From: Paenibacillus sp. PvR098
GTDB taxonomy: Bacteria; Bacillota; Bacilli; Paenibacillales; NBRC-103111
Assembly (NCBI RefSeq): GCF_017833255.1
Contig: NZ_JAFIBU010000001.1
Coordinates: 3,652,501-3,716,500, forward strand
Reading direction: 5' to 3'
Length of the DNA stretch: 64,000 nucleotides
The translations under genes and the position numbers were made by a program. Below, in pieces: positions 36,147 to 45,218 of the stretch. The stretch's first letter is position 1. Each line of letters begins with the position of its first letter. The notes beneath the pieces are model-generated. The model had not been told where the DNA came from. It ran no database searches and saw only the letters and a program-made list of their open reading frames with translations.

Positions 36147-36175
36147 TTGACTTTGCGTTGGGGGCATACTATAAT
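36147..36175 (+). promoter_or_regulatory. Consensus sigma-A promoter of the leuA T-box leader
   Basis: TTGACT, 17-base spacer, TATAAT. The transcript would start near 36182, shortly before the first T-box stem I. No further promoter is seen before leuA. Confidence 0.85.
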
Positions 36176-36200
36176 AGCAATCAAATCCATAACTGGATAA

Positions 36201-36476
36201 CGCAACGAACGGGAGCAGTAGCCGTCATGTCCTGTCTAGAGAGCTGCGGGGTGGTGCAACGCAGTCAGGATCATCGGTGAATCTCGCCCGGGAGCGGCAA
36301 AGCTGAACGGCTGGAGTGTAGCGCTGCACTTCATAAGCGGTAAGCTTTGACGGGTCGCCTCCGTGATCAGGCATCGAGCGGACAACAGCTTTCTATGAAA
36401 AGCTGCGGTCAACAAGAGTGGTACCGCGATAGGCACAGCCTGTCGTCTCTTAAATTAGAGACGGCGGGCTTTTTTG
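36201..36476 (+). promoter_or_regulatory. T-box leader 1, leucine specifier (CTC)
   Basis: Contains the stem I landmarks GGGAGCAGTA and GAGAGCTGCGGGGTGGTGC, a specifier loop GAAT-CTC-GCC (CTC at 36283-36285, Leu) and the T-box AGAGTGGTACCGCG (36415-36428). The terminator is AGCCTGTCGTCTCT/AGAGACGGCGGGCT plus T run (36437-36476). Uncharged tRNA-Leu(GAG) is expected to favour antitermination. Confidence 0.92.
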
Positions 36477-36497
36477 ATTTTCGAATTAAATATCAGA

Positions 36498-36778
36498 AAC
36501 GTGAAGAACGGGAGCAGTAAAGTGAATCCGGTTGTGCAGAGAGCTGCGGGGTGGTGCGACGCAGTCGACGGAAGCTTGAAACTCGCCCGGGAGCGGCGGA
36601 GCGGAAAGGGCTTGAGGGAGATGATCTCATCAAGGTTGAGTAGGTTGCGACGGATTAGCCCTCCGTGACAAGGGGTTCGAGGTGGAATTCTAACGTGCGT
36701 TGGAGTTCAAAAAGAGTGGTACCGCGGCAAGGTTCAGCCTGTCGTCTCTTGATTTTCAAGAGACGGCGGGCTTTTTTT
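36498..36778 (+). promoter_or_regulatory. T-box leader 2, leucine specifier (CTC), in tandem
   Basis: A second complete T-box: GGGAGCAGTA, GAGAGCTGCGGGGTGGTGC, specifier GAAA-CTC-GCC (CTC at 36582-36584), T-box AGAGTGGTACCGCGG (36713-36727) and its own terminator (36736-36778). Core elements are nearly identical to leader 1, while the stem II/III regions differ. Both must be antiterminated for leuA to be expressed. Confidence 0.92.
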
Positions 36779-36808
36779 GTCGAAAAAAAATCCAAGGAGA
36801 TGATCGTT

Positions 36809-38419
36809 ATGATGATGAACCAAGACCAATCCAAGAATGAAATGAGAAAAATACACATTTTCGATACGACGCTGCGAGATGGAGAGCAGGCACCAGGAGC
36901 GACGCTGACACCGGAACAAAAAATTGTCATTGCCAGGCAGCTGGCCAAGCTTGGTGTGGATGTAATTGAGCCAGGATTTCCGGTTTCGAGTCCCGGGGAT
37001 TTTGCAGCGGTTCAGCAAATTGCGAGAGAAGTTACCGGCGTTGAAATATGCGGCTTTGCCCGCGCGATGAAGGAAGACATTGACGCTGCGGTCCGCGCTA
37101 TACAGGATGCCGAGCGTAAGCGGCTGCATCTGTTTATTTCTTCGTCAAGCATTCATCTGGACTTCCAGCTGCGCAAATCTCGGGATCAGGTCATCGGCAT
37201 TGCCCGTCAAATGGTGGCTTACGCAAAGCAGTATGTGGATCGAATTGAGTTCTCTCCAATGGATGCTACGCGGACAGGAGACGAATTCCTGTTCGAGATG
37301 ATTGAAGCCGTAATCGGCGAAGGGGCCACGATCATTAACATTCCGGACACGGTCGGCTATGCGCTGCCGGAGGAATATGGGGCGATGTTTACTCGGGTGA
37401 TGAAGAATGTACGTGGCGGAGAACAGGTGCAATACAGCGCCCACTGTCATAACGACCTTGGCCTCGCGGTAGCGAACAGCTTGGCGGCCATTCGTGCAGG
37501 AGTTACTCAGGTGGAAGTAACCGTGAACGGCGTAGGGGAACGCGCCGGCAACTGTTCGATGGAGGAGCTGGTGATGGCGCTTGAGACCCGGAAGGCGGCT
37601 ATTGGAGCGGAGACGTCGATTCGTGCGGAGCATATTTTTGACACCTCCCAAATGGTCAGCCGCGCGATGAGCTTTCCGATCGCATTCAATAAGCCGATTG
37701 TGGGACGCAACGCTTTTCAGCATGAGGCGGGTATCCACCAGGACGGACTGCTCAAAAACCGCAGCACCTACGAAATCATGGACCCTGAGCAGCTGGGCAT
37801 TCCGCGCAGTATGATCATTCTGGGCAAGCACTCCGGCCGTCATGCGATCAAGCATCGGGTCAGTCAGTTTGGGGTAGAGCTGAGCGAGGAGCAGATGGAA
37901 AACTTCTATGCCGCTTTCAAGTCGCTGGCGGATCGCCAGAAGGTTGTTCATGACCATCAGCTGCTTGAGCTGGTGGGTCACACGGTGAATCAGGTACTGG
38001 AGCCGTATACGCTTGTCTCCGCACAACTGATAACGGGCAACGCAGGGCATCGGGTGGCGTCTTGTACGATCCGCAATGAGGCCACGGGCCATGAGGCGGT
38101 TTATGTGGGCACAGGTGATGGCCCGGTGGAAGCGGTCGTGGCAGGCATCAAGCAGGGACTGCCTTTTGAAGCGGAGTTTGCCGACCTGGAGTTGTACTCG
38201 CTCTCTTCAGGGGAAGAAGCAAGCGGCGAGGCGATTGTAACGATACGGGCGCACGGGCAAACCTACCGCGGCATCGCGGAGAATCGCGACATTCTTATGG
38301 CAGCGGCCCATGCGTATATGGCAGCTTGCAATCAAGCGGCCCGCGAGTGGGGGCAGCGAGTAGAGAAACCGACGGGGGATTCGATTGGAGCCATGGAAGT
38401 GGAAATCACCATACCATAA
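36809..38419 (+). CDS. leuA: 2-isopropylmalate synthase
   Basis: Condenses acetyl-CoA with 2-ketoisovalerate, the committed step of leucine synthesis. The 536-residue protein has FDTTLRDGEQAPGATLT (catalytic metal Asp), SPMDATRTGDEFL, the metal HCHNDLGLAVANSL, NGVGERAGNCSMEE, and a C-terminal LeuA regulatory domain (from about residue 400) for leucine feedback. The frame runs upstream into the T-box leader. AAGGAG at 36794-36799 puts the start at ATG 36809, 9 bases on; ATG 36812 or 36815 are possible. It stands alone without other leu/ilv genes. Expression is set by two leucine T-boxes. Confidence 0.95.
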   Translation: MMMNQDQSKNEMRKIHIFDTTLRDGEQAPGATLTPEQKIVIARQLAKLGVDVIEPGFPVSSPGDFAAVQQIAREVTGVEICGFARAMKEDIDAAVRAIQDAERKRLHLFISSSSIHLDFQLRKSRDQVIGIARQMVAYAKQYVDRIEFSPMDATRTGDEFLFEMIEAVIGEGATIINIPDTVGYALPEEYGAMFTRVMKNVRGGEQVQYSAHCHNDLGLAVANSLAAIRAGVTQVEVTVNGVGERAGNCSMEELVMALETRKAAIGAETSIRAEHIFDTSQMVSRAMSFPIAFNKPIVGRNAFQHEAGIHQDGLLKNRSTYEIMDPEQLGIPRSMIILGKHSGRHAIKHRVSQFGVELSEEQMENFYAAFKSLADRQKVVHDHQLLELVGHTVNQVLEPYTLVSAQLITGNAGHRVASCTIRNEATGHEAVYVGTGDGPVEAVVAGIKQGLPFEAEFADLELYSLSSGEEASGEAIVTIRAHGQTYRGIAENRDILMAAAHAYMAACNQAAREWGQRVEKPTGDSIGAMEVEITIP

Positions 38420-38424
38420 ATTTT

Positions 38425-38676
38425 CAAAGGCTGTGGATAATAGTTATCCACAGCCTTTGTGTATAGTGTGGGTAAGTCGAAAAACCCGTGCCCATATTGG
38501 TATCAAAGAGGATGGTTTTCCCAAGGCAGGGTGGATAAGTTTTTCAAAAAGAATCTGTGGATAATGTGTATAACTTTGTGGATTGAGCGAAAAAGCCTGA
38601 TATTTCTAGAAGAAGTGACATTTTATTCTGGGGATAATCTTGTGGATATTGCTAAGCGATCCCTTGGTTATACACC
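38425..38676. promoter_or_regulatory. DnaA-box cluster centred on a 16-base palindrome
   Basis: Downstream of leuA a perfect 16-base inverted repeat (38425-38440 and 38444-38459) is built from two head-to-head consensus DnaA boxes, TGTGGATAA and TTATCCACA. Further boxes fitting TTATNCACA with at most one mismatch are at 38467, 38530, 38556 (perfect), 38565 (TTATACACA, abutting), 38629, 38641 and 38668. That makes nine in 245 bases, four of them exact. No T run follows the hairpin, so a simple terminator is less likely. The rest of 38420-38910 has no convincing gene. Such clusters away from oriC are known to bind DnaA in B. subtilis. Confidence 0.6.
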
Positions 38677-38910
38677 GTTTGGATAATCAGGATGTTTCTG
38701 GGCAAAGTACGGGAAAGAGAAGGATGTCTGGAAGACGGGGCAGGACAACGTTTTCGAGAGATGCATACAGGGAGTTTTTATCGATTTGTGGTAGGTGGAC
38801 GATTGAATAGGGGAGGCTGACTGAGGGTTAGGAAAGAAATGAAGCTGGGGCTGCCCGGAAGTTGAATGTGCTGTGTGGATAGAAGATGCAAGAAAGGGAG
38901 GGCTAGCTGA

Positions 38911-41403
38911 ATGCGCTGTGGATGGATTGGCGAAAAAGACGGCATCGGGACGTCGAAACGTGTAGGTTGGGCGGCCGTGGGGTTGGTTCTGTGGATCGTT
39001 GGATGTGTTTTTGCGCCGATCGTTTCTGCATTGGAGATAAACTCCGATTTGCCTATCGAAGTCATCCACAAGGCTGTCGCCGGTGCTCCGGTTATCCCCA
39101 CTGTGGATAGCCGAACTCCGCTAGTCACCGTTTTATCGGTGCCGGGACTGTCTTTCATGGAGCTTCGCCCGGAGCGACTGTACAGTATGCCGTCCTTACG
39201 GCGCTTGTCGGAAGCGGGAGAATGGGGAGCTATGAATGTAAGGCTGCCATATCGAGGACTGGAATCGGTCTATGCGACATGGGGAGCTGGAGCGCCGGCA
39301 GACGGCCGGGGCTCGGAAGGGTGGAACCGGACGGAGCAGCGCGATGGGCAGCGGGTGGTCGATCTGTTAGAACGATTTTCGCTGTCGGCTTCTGAGGGGC
39401 AGGATCCGGCTGCAGTGGTCGTTCCGTCGATTGAATCGATGCGGCGAAGTAATGCTCATGGAGCTTATATAGCTCGACCGGGCTTGCTTGGAGAAACGTT
39501 AAAAGAGCATGGAATCCGTATGGCCGTCTGGGGGAATGTGGATAGGCCGGGGAAGGGATTAGACCAGTATCAGCGTTCCGCGGCATTAATGGTCATGGAC
39601 GAACAGGGGCGCGTAGAAGAGGGGGACGTAGGAAGATCACTGCTGGAGACGGATGCATCTATGCCATATGGTGTCCATACCCGCTTTGAACGACTGTACC
39701 AGGAATGGAGGAAGACTGCGGCTGCGGAAGATCGTGCATCTGGAGCGCTGGCGCTGATTGAGCTGGGCGATTTGCACCGGTTGTACGCGGAAAAGGAGAT
39801 GTATGCGCCTGAGCTATTTGTGCAGCGGAAACAGGAGGTACTGGAGCAGCTTGACCGTTTTATCGGGCGACTGGTTGATGATATGGAGACGAATGGAAAG
39901 GGCCATGTTCTTTGGCTGGTTAGCCCTCAGGCTCATGCAGAGGCCTTGAAGGAGAAGCTGCAGCTGACGCCCCTGCTTCGCTGGTCTCCGGAGCGGGCGG
40001 CAGGTACTGGTTTATTGACTTCAGCTGCGACGCGCCGTCCGGGTGTTGTATCGGCTGCGGATATCGCCCCTACTCTGTTAGCGGAGTTCGGGCTGGCGCG
40101 GCCGAATGGCATGATCGGGCTTCCTATCCAGACTGCAGAACCGATAGAAGGAACGGCTGGTTCGAAGGCTAACACTTTAAGCTGGTTGTTGCAGGAAGTG
40201 GAGGATATAAGCAAAGTGTACAAGCTGCGTCCGACGATTTTGTACGGGCTGGCCGGATATGAAGTGGCTGTCATGCTGGCTGGATTGACTGCGGCTTGGT
40301 TTGGGACGGCACATAAACGGTGGTGGAAGGGACTGCTGCGCGGCTTGCTGTTCAGCGTACTGCTGATACCGGGGGTATTGCTTACTATGGGCTGGTTTGT
40401 CCGCCTTGACCCAGGGGCATTAGGCTTGCTTTTGCTGCTGGGCTTGGCTGGGGCGGTGTTCAGCGGCGCTGCGGCAGGCTCCCGCGAGCTGCCGCAGCTT
40501 ATCCGGATGCTTTGGTGGATCGGGGCTGGGCTAAGCGGACTGATCCTGCTGGACCTCTGCACGGGCGCTTCAGCGATGAAACGGTCGGTGCTCGGCTACG
40601 ACGCAATGATCGGCGCTCGCTACTACGGCATCGGCAACGAGCTCATGGGCGTGCTGCTCGGCGCGTCGCTGCTCGGCCTCAGCGCGTGGCTGCAGGCCCG
40701 GCAGCTTCGGACGCCTAAGGCGCCTGCGCCGAGCGGGCGCGCCTGGGCCGCGGCTGCGGGCTGCGCGCTGGCTGGCGGCCTTGCGGCGCCAGCGCTCGGA
40801 GCCAACGCCGGCGGAGCGCTTGCCGCCGCTGCCGGCTTTGGAGCGCTTGCCGCCCGCCTCGCGGCGGGCAGCGCTCTGCGCTGGCGGCGCCTGGCGCTCG
40901 CGCTTGCGCTGCCGCTGTGCGCTGCGCTCGCGGGACTCTGGCTGCTGAACGCCGCCGGGTCTCCCGGCAACACCGCGGGGCCCACCGCAGCCGCAGCCAG
41001 TGTGACCGCCGTCTCCGCCCTTGGCGGCAGCATCCCCGCGGCCGGACCCGGGCACAGCAGCCACATCGGCCGCGCCTTCGGCGATTTGTTCCAAGGCCGC
41101 TACGACGTCATTGGTGCCATGATCGCGCGCAAGCTGGCGATGAACTGGCACCTCATTCGAATCTCCGCCTGGAGCAAGGTGCTGCTCACCGGCCTCGTGG
41201 TCATGGCCGTATTGGTGCTCCGGCCTCAGGGCCGCCTCCGCAGGTGGGAGGGGCGCTACCCTTACCTGATGCACGGGTGCTATGCGAACGTGATCGGCGC
41301 TACAGCGGCGCTGGTCCTGAACGATTCGGGTATTGTAGCTGCCGCTGCCATGATCGTGTACAGCAGCGTGCCGCTGCTCCTGTTGAAGCTCGAAGGCGCC
41401 TGA
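38911..41403 (+). CDS. Large membrane protein with alkaline-phosphatase-like extracellular domain
   Basis: An 830-residue protein. Helix 1 (about residues 18-42) anchors an outer domain (about 50-420) with features of the alkaline-phosphatase/sulfatase fold: TPLVTVLSVPGLSFMELRP at the start, MPSLRRLSEAGEWGAMN, and TRRPGVVSAADIAPTLLAEF near its end. After this come about ten membrane helices (430-830) with the motif ARYYGIGNELMGVL and a closing NDSGIVAAAAMIV segment. The metal ligands of classic phosphatases are not clearly all present, so catalysis is unproven. GGGAGG lies 9 bases before the ATG. The middle (40.6-41.1 kb) is extremely GC- and Ala-rich. Function unknown. Confidence 0.8.
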   Translation: MRCGWIGEKDGIGTSKRVGWAAVGLVLWIVGCVFAPIVSALEINSDLPIEVIHKAVAGAPVIPTVDSRTPLVTVLSVPGLSFMELRPERLYSMPSLRRLSEAGEWGAMNVRLPYRGLESVYATWGAGAPADGRGSEGWNRTEQRDGQRVVDLLERFSLSASEGQDPAAVVVPSIESMRRSNAHGAYIARPGLLGETLKEHGIRMAVWGNVDRPGKGLDQYQRSAALMVMDEQGRVEEGDVGRSLLETDASMPYGVHTRFERLYQEWRKTAAAEDRASGALALIELGDLHRLYAEKEMYAPELFVQRKQEVLEQLDRFIGRLVDDMETNGKGHVLWLVSPQAHAEALKEKLQLTPLLRWSPERAAGTGLLTSAATRRPGVVSAADIAPTLLAEFGLARPNGMIGLPIQTAEPIEGTAGSKANTLSWLLQEVEDISKVYKLRPTILYGLAGYEVAVMLAGLTAAWFGTAHKRWWKGLLRGLLFSVLLIPGVLLTMGWFVRLDPGALGLLLLLGLAGAVFSGAAAGSRELPQLIRMLWWIGAGLSGLILLDLCTGASAMKRSVLGYDAMIGARYYGIGNELMGVLLGASLLGLSAWLQARQLRTPKAPAPSGRAWAAAAGCALAGGLAAPALGANAGGALAAAAGFGALAARLAAGSALRWRRLALALALPLCAALAGLWLLNAAGSPGNTAGPTAAAASVTAVSALGGSIPAAGPGHSSHIGRAFGDLFQGRYDVIGAMIARKLAMNWHLIRISAWSKVLLTGLVVMAVLVLRPQGRLRRWEGRYPYLMHGCYANVIGATAALVLNDSGIVAAAAMIVYSSVPLLLLKLEGA

Positions 41404-41488
41404 CAAGTGCAACAATCGGGTGCTGTGAGTTTGTTTCACTAAGGTTCAAACACGGGTTTTGACTCAGCTGATTGCGCGCCTCAATACC

Positions 41489-41574
41489 AAAAATAGCGGA
41501 CGCTCAAGCACTGATGTTGACATCCACGGCTTAGCCGGGAAACACAAACATGAAGTGCCTGTCGATCCGCTATT
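41489..41574 (-). terminator. Structured 3' element and probable terminator of the ABC-F gene
   Basis: AAATAGCGGA and TCCGCTATTT (plus-strand 41489-41498 and 41565-41574) pair around an internally folded loop. Read on the minus strand the outer stem ends in a TTTTT run. It lies about 90 bases beyond the ABC-F stop. Confidence 0.5.
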
Positions 41575-41662
41575 TCAATAGAGGGCTTTATTTTTGCTGC
41601 TTTCGCAAGTAAACTGCCACAGCTCTGCCAACCGGTCATCACAGTGCACAGCTGAAGACAGC

Positions 41663-43633
41663 TTACTCCGCCAGCTCTTCCCACTGCTTGTAGCTGTCCG
41701 AGAGCTGAGCGCGCTTTTCTTCCAGAAGCGCGTTTTTTTCCTGCACCAGTACGTAGTTGTTGTATACTTCCGGAAGGGCAAGCTCGGACTCCAGTTCGCC
41801 GATTTCGCCTTCCAAGCGGGCGATGAGCTCTTCGAGCTGCTCCAACTTGCGCTGGCGGCTGCGTTCCTCGCGCTTAGCCTGCTTCCCGGCTTCGTAGCTG
41901 CTGCTATTTGGAGCCTGTTCGGCAGTGTCGGAATGGCCTGCTGAAGCGGAGCCGCCAGCCTTAGCCGCTTTACTCTTGGCTACTTCGGCTTCCTTCCGCT
42001 GCTGCTCGATCTCAGCCAGCTCCAGCTTCTTTTCCACGTAATCGTCGTAATTACCAAGGTAGCTGGTGACGCCAACTGGAGTGAGCTCCAGCATGCTCTC
42101 CGCCATTTTGTTCAGAAAATAGCGGTCATGCGAAATAAACAGCAGGGTACCCTCGTAATCGATGAGCGCCGATTCCAGCACTTCTTTACTATAAAGATCC
42201 AAGTGGTTGGTGGGCTCGTCCAGGATCAGCACGTTCGCTTTTTGCAGCATCAGCTTAGCCAAGGCGACGCGCGCTTTCTCCCCGCCGCTCAGCGACCCGA
42301 CCTTCTTGAACACGTCCTCGCCGCTAAACAGGAAATTGCCCAGCACCGTGCGGATACGGGCCTCCTCCAAATGGGGGTAAACATTCCATAATTCCTCCAG
42401 CACCGTCTGTTGCGGGTTCAGTCCGGTTTGTTCCTGATCATAGTAGCCGATCTTGACATTCGTGCCCCAATCATAAGTGCCGAGGTCGGGCGCATGCTGT
42501 CCGATGAGCGTCTTAAGCAGCGTTGATTTGCCAATCCCGTTAGGCCCGATCAGAGCGGCTGTGTCCCCGCGGCGCAGCTGAAACGAGACATTGCGGATGA
42601 GCGGGTTTTGATTGTCATATGAAACGGCAATCCCCCGAACATCCAGCACCTCGCGCCCGGATGGAGTCTCTACCTCGAAAGAAAAGCTCGCCCGTTTCAA
42701 ATCTCCGAGAGGCTTATCGATCCGATCCATTTTGTCCAGGGCTTTGCGGCGGCTTTGTGCCCGCTTGGTCGTTGAAGCACGGACGATGTTGCGCTGGATG
42801 AACTCCTCCATTTTGGTAATCTCGTCCTGCTGCTTCTCGAACTGCTTCATCTGAATCTCATAGTCCGCTTCCTTCAGCTCGATATACCGTGTATAGTTGC
42901 CGGTGTACCTGCGGGATGTGGTTCGCTCGATTTCATAGATCGCGTCTACGAGAGCATCGAGAAAATACCTGTCGTGTGACACCACCAGAATGGCCCCGGG
43001 ATATGAACGCAAGTACTGCTCAAGCCAAGTGAGCGTCTGAATGTCCAAATGGTTTGTCGGCTCGTCGAGCAGCAGGAGGTCGGGGGCTTCAAGAAGCATT
43101 TTGGCCAGTGCCAGCCTTGTTTTCTGCCCGCCGCTCAGCGCTTGGACCGAGGTAGCTGGGTCCATCCCGCCAAAGCCCATTCCGTTTAAGATGCCCCGGA
43201 TTTTGGCCTCGATTTCATAGCCGCCGCGCTCGCGGAAGGCATCGGAAAGCTCAGCGTAGCGGCGCATCGTTTCTTCCGTCTTTTTCTCATCCGCCAGAAC
43301 ATCCGGGTCGGCCATGCGCTCTTCCAGACGCCGAAGCTCGGTTTCCATTTCAAGCAGACCGGCAAAAACGTTCAGCAGCTCGTTCCAAATCGAACGGTCG
43401 GAGACGAGCCCGCTGTTTTGCTTTAAATAGCCGATTTTCGTTTCCTTTGCTTTAAAAATGTTACCCGAATCATAAGAAAGTTCGCCCGCAATGATCTGGA
43501 GCAGCGTCGATTTGCCGGCTCCGTTCACCCCGACCAGCCCGATTCGCTCCCGAGCCTCGATTTGAAGCGATATATTAGAAAGCACGGTACTGACCCCGTA
43601 GCTTTTGGTAATCCCTGTAACCTGCAGCAACAT
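41663..43633 (-). CDS. ABC-F family ATPase (YdiF-like)
   Basis: Soluble protein with two ATPase domains that acts at the ribosome rather than in transport. Domain 1 has Walker A GVNGAGKST, signature LSGGQKTR and DEPTNHLD; domain 2 has GPNGIGKST, LSGGEKAR and DEPTNHLD. They are joined by a charged P-site tRNA-interaction linker (about residues 240-310). A low-complexity segment and a coiled-coil C-terminal extension (about 540-656) follow. The 656-residue length fits YdiF-type members. AGGAGG lies 11 bases before the ATG. Gene order with moaC, tat and groE genes matches the B. subtilis ydiF neighbourhood. Role in ribosome rescue or antibiotic protection is not decidable. Confidence 0.92.
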   Translation of the reverse strand: MLLQVTGITKSYGVSTVLSNISLQIEARERIGLVGVNGAGKSTLLQIIAGELSYDSGNIFKAKETKIGYLKQNSGLVSDRSIWNELLNVFAGLLEMETELRRLEERMADPDVLADEKKTEETMRRYAELSDAFRERGGYEIEAKIRGILNGMGFGGMDPATSVQALSGGQKTRLALAKMLLEAPDLLLLDEPTNHLDIQTLTWLEQYLRSYPGAILVVSHDRYFLDALVDAIYEIERTTSRRYTGNYTRYIELKEADYEIQMKQFEKQQDEITKMEEFIQRNIVRASTTKRAQSRRKALDKMDRIDKPLGDLKRASFSFEVETPSGREVLDVRGIAVSYDNQNPLIRNVSFQLRRGDTAALIGPNGIGKSTLLKTLIGQHAPDLGTYDWGTNVKIGYYDQEQTGLNPQQTVLEELWNVYPHLEEARIRTVLGNFLFSGEDVFKKVGSLSGGEKARVALAKLMLQKANVLILDEPTNHLDLYSKEVLESALIDYEGTLLFISHDRYFLNKMAESMLELTPVGVTSYLGNYDDYVEKKLELAEIEQQRKEAEVAKSKAAKAGGSASAGHSDTAEQAPNSSSYEAGKQAKREERSRQRKLEQLEELIARLEGEIGELESELALPEVYNNYVLVQEKNALLEEKRAQLSDSYKQWEELAE

Positions 43634-44025
43634 GATTTGGTAAGCCTCCTGAATCCAAGTTCCCCTATTTTTATAAAGATGCTTCTGTATAGTTTAGCAC
43701 ATTCACGTGCCGATTTCGATTTCCAGTCGATTACATGTATATAAAATAAAACGCTCTGCCGTATGCTCAAAATCGAATGCGAGCGTGTGCCGGTCCGACC
43801 GTCACCCGTGGAGACGAGATCGACCCATTTATATGCAGCTTTCTTCTGCTGAGCCTGCTGTGATAGAACAAAGTCAGGCATCCGATCACATGCCGGTTCC
43901 GCCGTCTTATCCATCGAAATATCTCGTTAGCTTTCACTTCCATGAAAGGCTGTATTTCTTTTCACGATGTGATAAAATGAAAGTTAATCCAGATTTGATT
44001 TGAACGCCAAAAGTGAGGCCGTTTC
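43634..44025. other. Divergent intergenic region between ABC-F and fthC
   Basis: Must hold promoters for both directions. A TAAAAT hexamer at 43973 points toward fthC but lacks a good -35. Short ORFs on both strands, including a minus-strand frame from 43914, have no ribosome binding site or motif and are not called. Confidence 0.4.
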
Positions 44026-44661
44026 ATGAATATTAAAGAAAGAAAAATTGAGCTCCGCAGCCAAGCGGAAGCGGTTCGTTCCGCCATTGCAGAGGAAGAG
44101 CGGGAGAGCAAATCCCGGATCATCAGCGACAAATTGATCGAACGGTTGGAGCAGCTGTTTGGGCCCAGCCAGACGGTGAGACGACGCCCGACTCTGTTTA
44201 CTTATATGCCGATCAAAACCGAGGTCGATGTCACGCCTGTGCTCGAAGCGTGCTGGGAGCACCAATGGCGTGTCGTCGTTTCTAAGGTCATGCCGGCTTA
44301 CAAGCAGCTCAAGCTCTATGAGGTACGCTCATATGCGGATCTTCACCAGGGGACCTGGGGCATCCGCGAACCGGTACCCAGAGCGAAGCAGCTGTTCGAC
44401 ATTCGTCAGATTGATATCGCTTTAGTGCCTGGGCTTGCCTTTGATATGAATATGGGCAGACTGGGATACGGGGGCGGTTTTTACGACCGCTTCATGCAGC
44501 AGTACGTTCGGACAGGCCTTCCGAAGCCGTACATTATTGCCGCTGCTTTTGAGGATCAGTTGGTTCCCGAGGTACCGATGGGGCTCTTTGATTTTCGGAT
44601 CAACGAGCTTATTACCGAATCCCGGAACATCTTGGAGAGGAGTGCGGAAGCCGATGTCTGA
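44026..44661 (+). CDS. 5-formyltetrahydrofolate cyclo-ligase
   Basis: Converts 5-formyl-THF to 5,10-methenyl-THF with ATP, recycling a folate storage form. The 211-residue protein has the N-terminal basic helix [12 protein letters not shown], the GIREPVP segment and the family signature [14 protein letters not shown] near residue 145. Length is normal. AGTGAGG precedes the ATG by about 7 bases. Its final 8 bases overlap moaC, so it heads an operon with molybdenum cofactor genes. Confidence 0.93.
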   Translation: MNIKERKIELRSQAEAVRSAIAEEERESKSRIISDKLIERLEQLFGPSQTVRRRPTLFTYMPIKTEVDVTPVLEACWEHQWRVVVSKVMPAYKQLKLYEVRSYADLHQGTWGIREPVPRAKQLFDIRQIDIALVPGLAFDMNMGRLGYGGGFYDRFMQQYVRTGLPKPYIIAAAFEDQLVPEVPMGLFDFRINELITESRNILERSAEADV

Positions 44662-45157
44662 AAAAGAAACGAAGCAAAGCCCGCTGACCCATTTTGACGA
44701 ACAGGGACGAGCGCGGATGGTGGATATTTCCGCCAAACAAGAAACGGTTCGTACCGCTACGGCCCGTACTAAGGTTACCATGCAGGCAACCACGCTCGAG
44801 CTGATCCGTCAAGGAAAGATTGGCAAAGGAGATGTGCTGGGCGTAGCTCAAGTCGCCGCTGTTATGGCAGCGAAGAAAACGTCGGATTGGATTCCAATGT
44901 GCCATCCGCTTGCGCTCACCGGCGTGGATGTGCGTTTCACGGATAACGGGGAAGGCGAGCTACATATTGAAGCGACGGTGCGGACCAAAGGGCAAACCGG
45001 AGTGGAGATGGAAGCCCTAACAGCTGTATCGGCCGCAGCGCTGACGGTATATGACATGTGTAAGGCGGCGGAAAAGTCGATGCAAATCGGTCCGACCTTC
45101 CTGCTGAGCAAAACAGGGGGCAAGAGCGGCGATTACCATTTCATCCCGCAGCCGTAG
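44654..45157 (+). CDS. moaC: Cyclic pyranopterin monophosphate synthase
   Basis: Second step of molybdenum cofactor synthesis, forming cPMP from the MoaA product. The 167-residue protein has [15 protein letters not shown], the conserved [12 protein letters not shown] with the active-site His/Cys, and [22 protein letters not shown]. The frame is open from 44537 within fthC, but family N-termini and the spacing favour ATG 44654, which overlaps the fthC stop by 8 bases. GGAGAGGAG is upstream inside fthC. B. subtilis also has moaC next to ydiF. Confidence 0.95.
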   Translation: MSEKETKQSPLTHFDEQGRARMVDISAKQETVRTATARTKVTMQATTLELIRQGKIGKGDVLGVAQVAAVMAAKKTSDWIPMCHPLALTGVDVRFTDNGEGELHIEATVRTKGQTGVEMEALTAVSAAALTVYDMCKAAEKSMQIGPTFLLSKTGGKSGDYHFIPQP

Positions 45158-45218
45158 GTAGGCTTGGTTTGACACATGTAAGATAGAGAATAGATGAATT
45201 CAGGGGAGGAGCAGGTTT

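Noticed and set aside
38425-38459. Treating the 16-base palindrome as an ordinary leuA terminator
   Set aside because: Neither strand has a T run after the stem and both arms are exact DnaA boxes, so the DnaA reading is preferred, though a termination role is not excluded.
38459-38686. 75-codon ORF after leuA
   Set aside because: It is a translation of the repeated TGTGGATAA-type boxes; composition (many Trp, Ile, Cys) is unnatural and there is no ribosome binding site.
43525-43914. 129-codon minus-strand ORF upstream of and overlapping the ABC-F gene
   Set aside because: It overlaps the ABC-F start in another frame, has no clear ribosome binding site and no motif.
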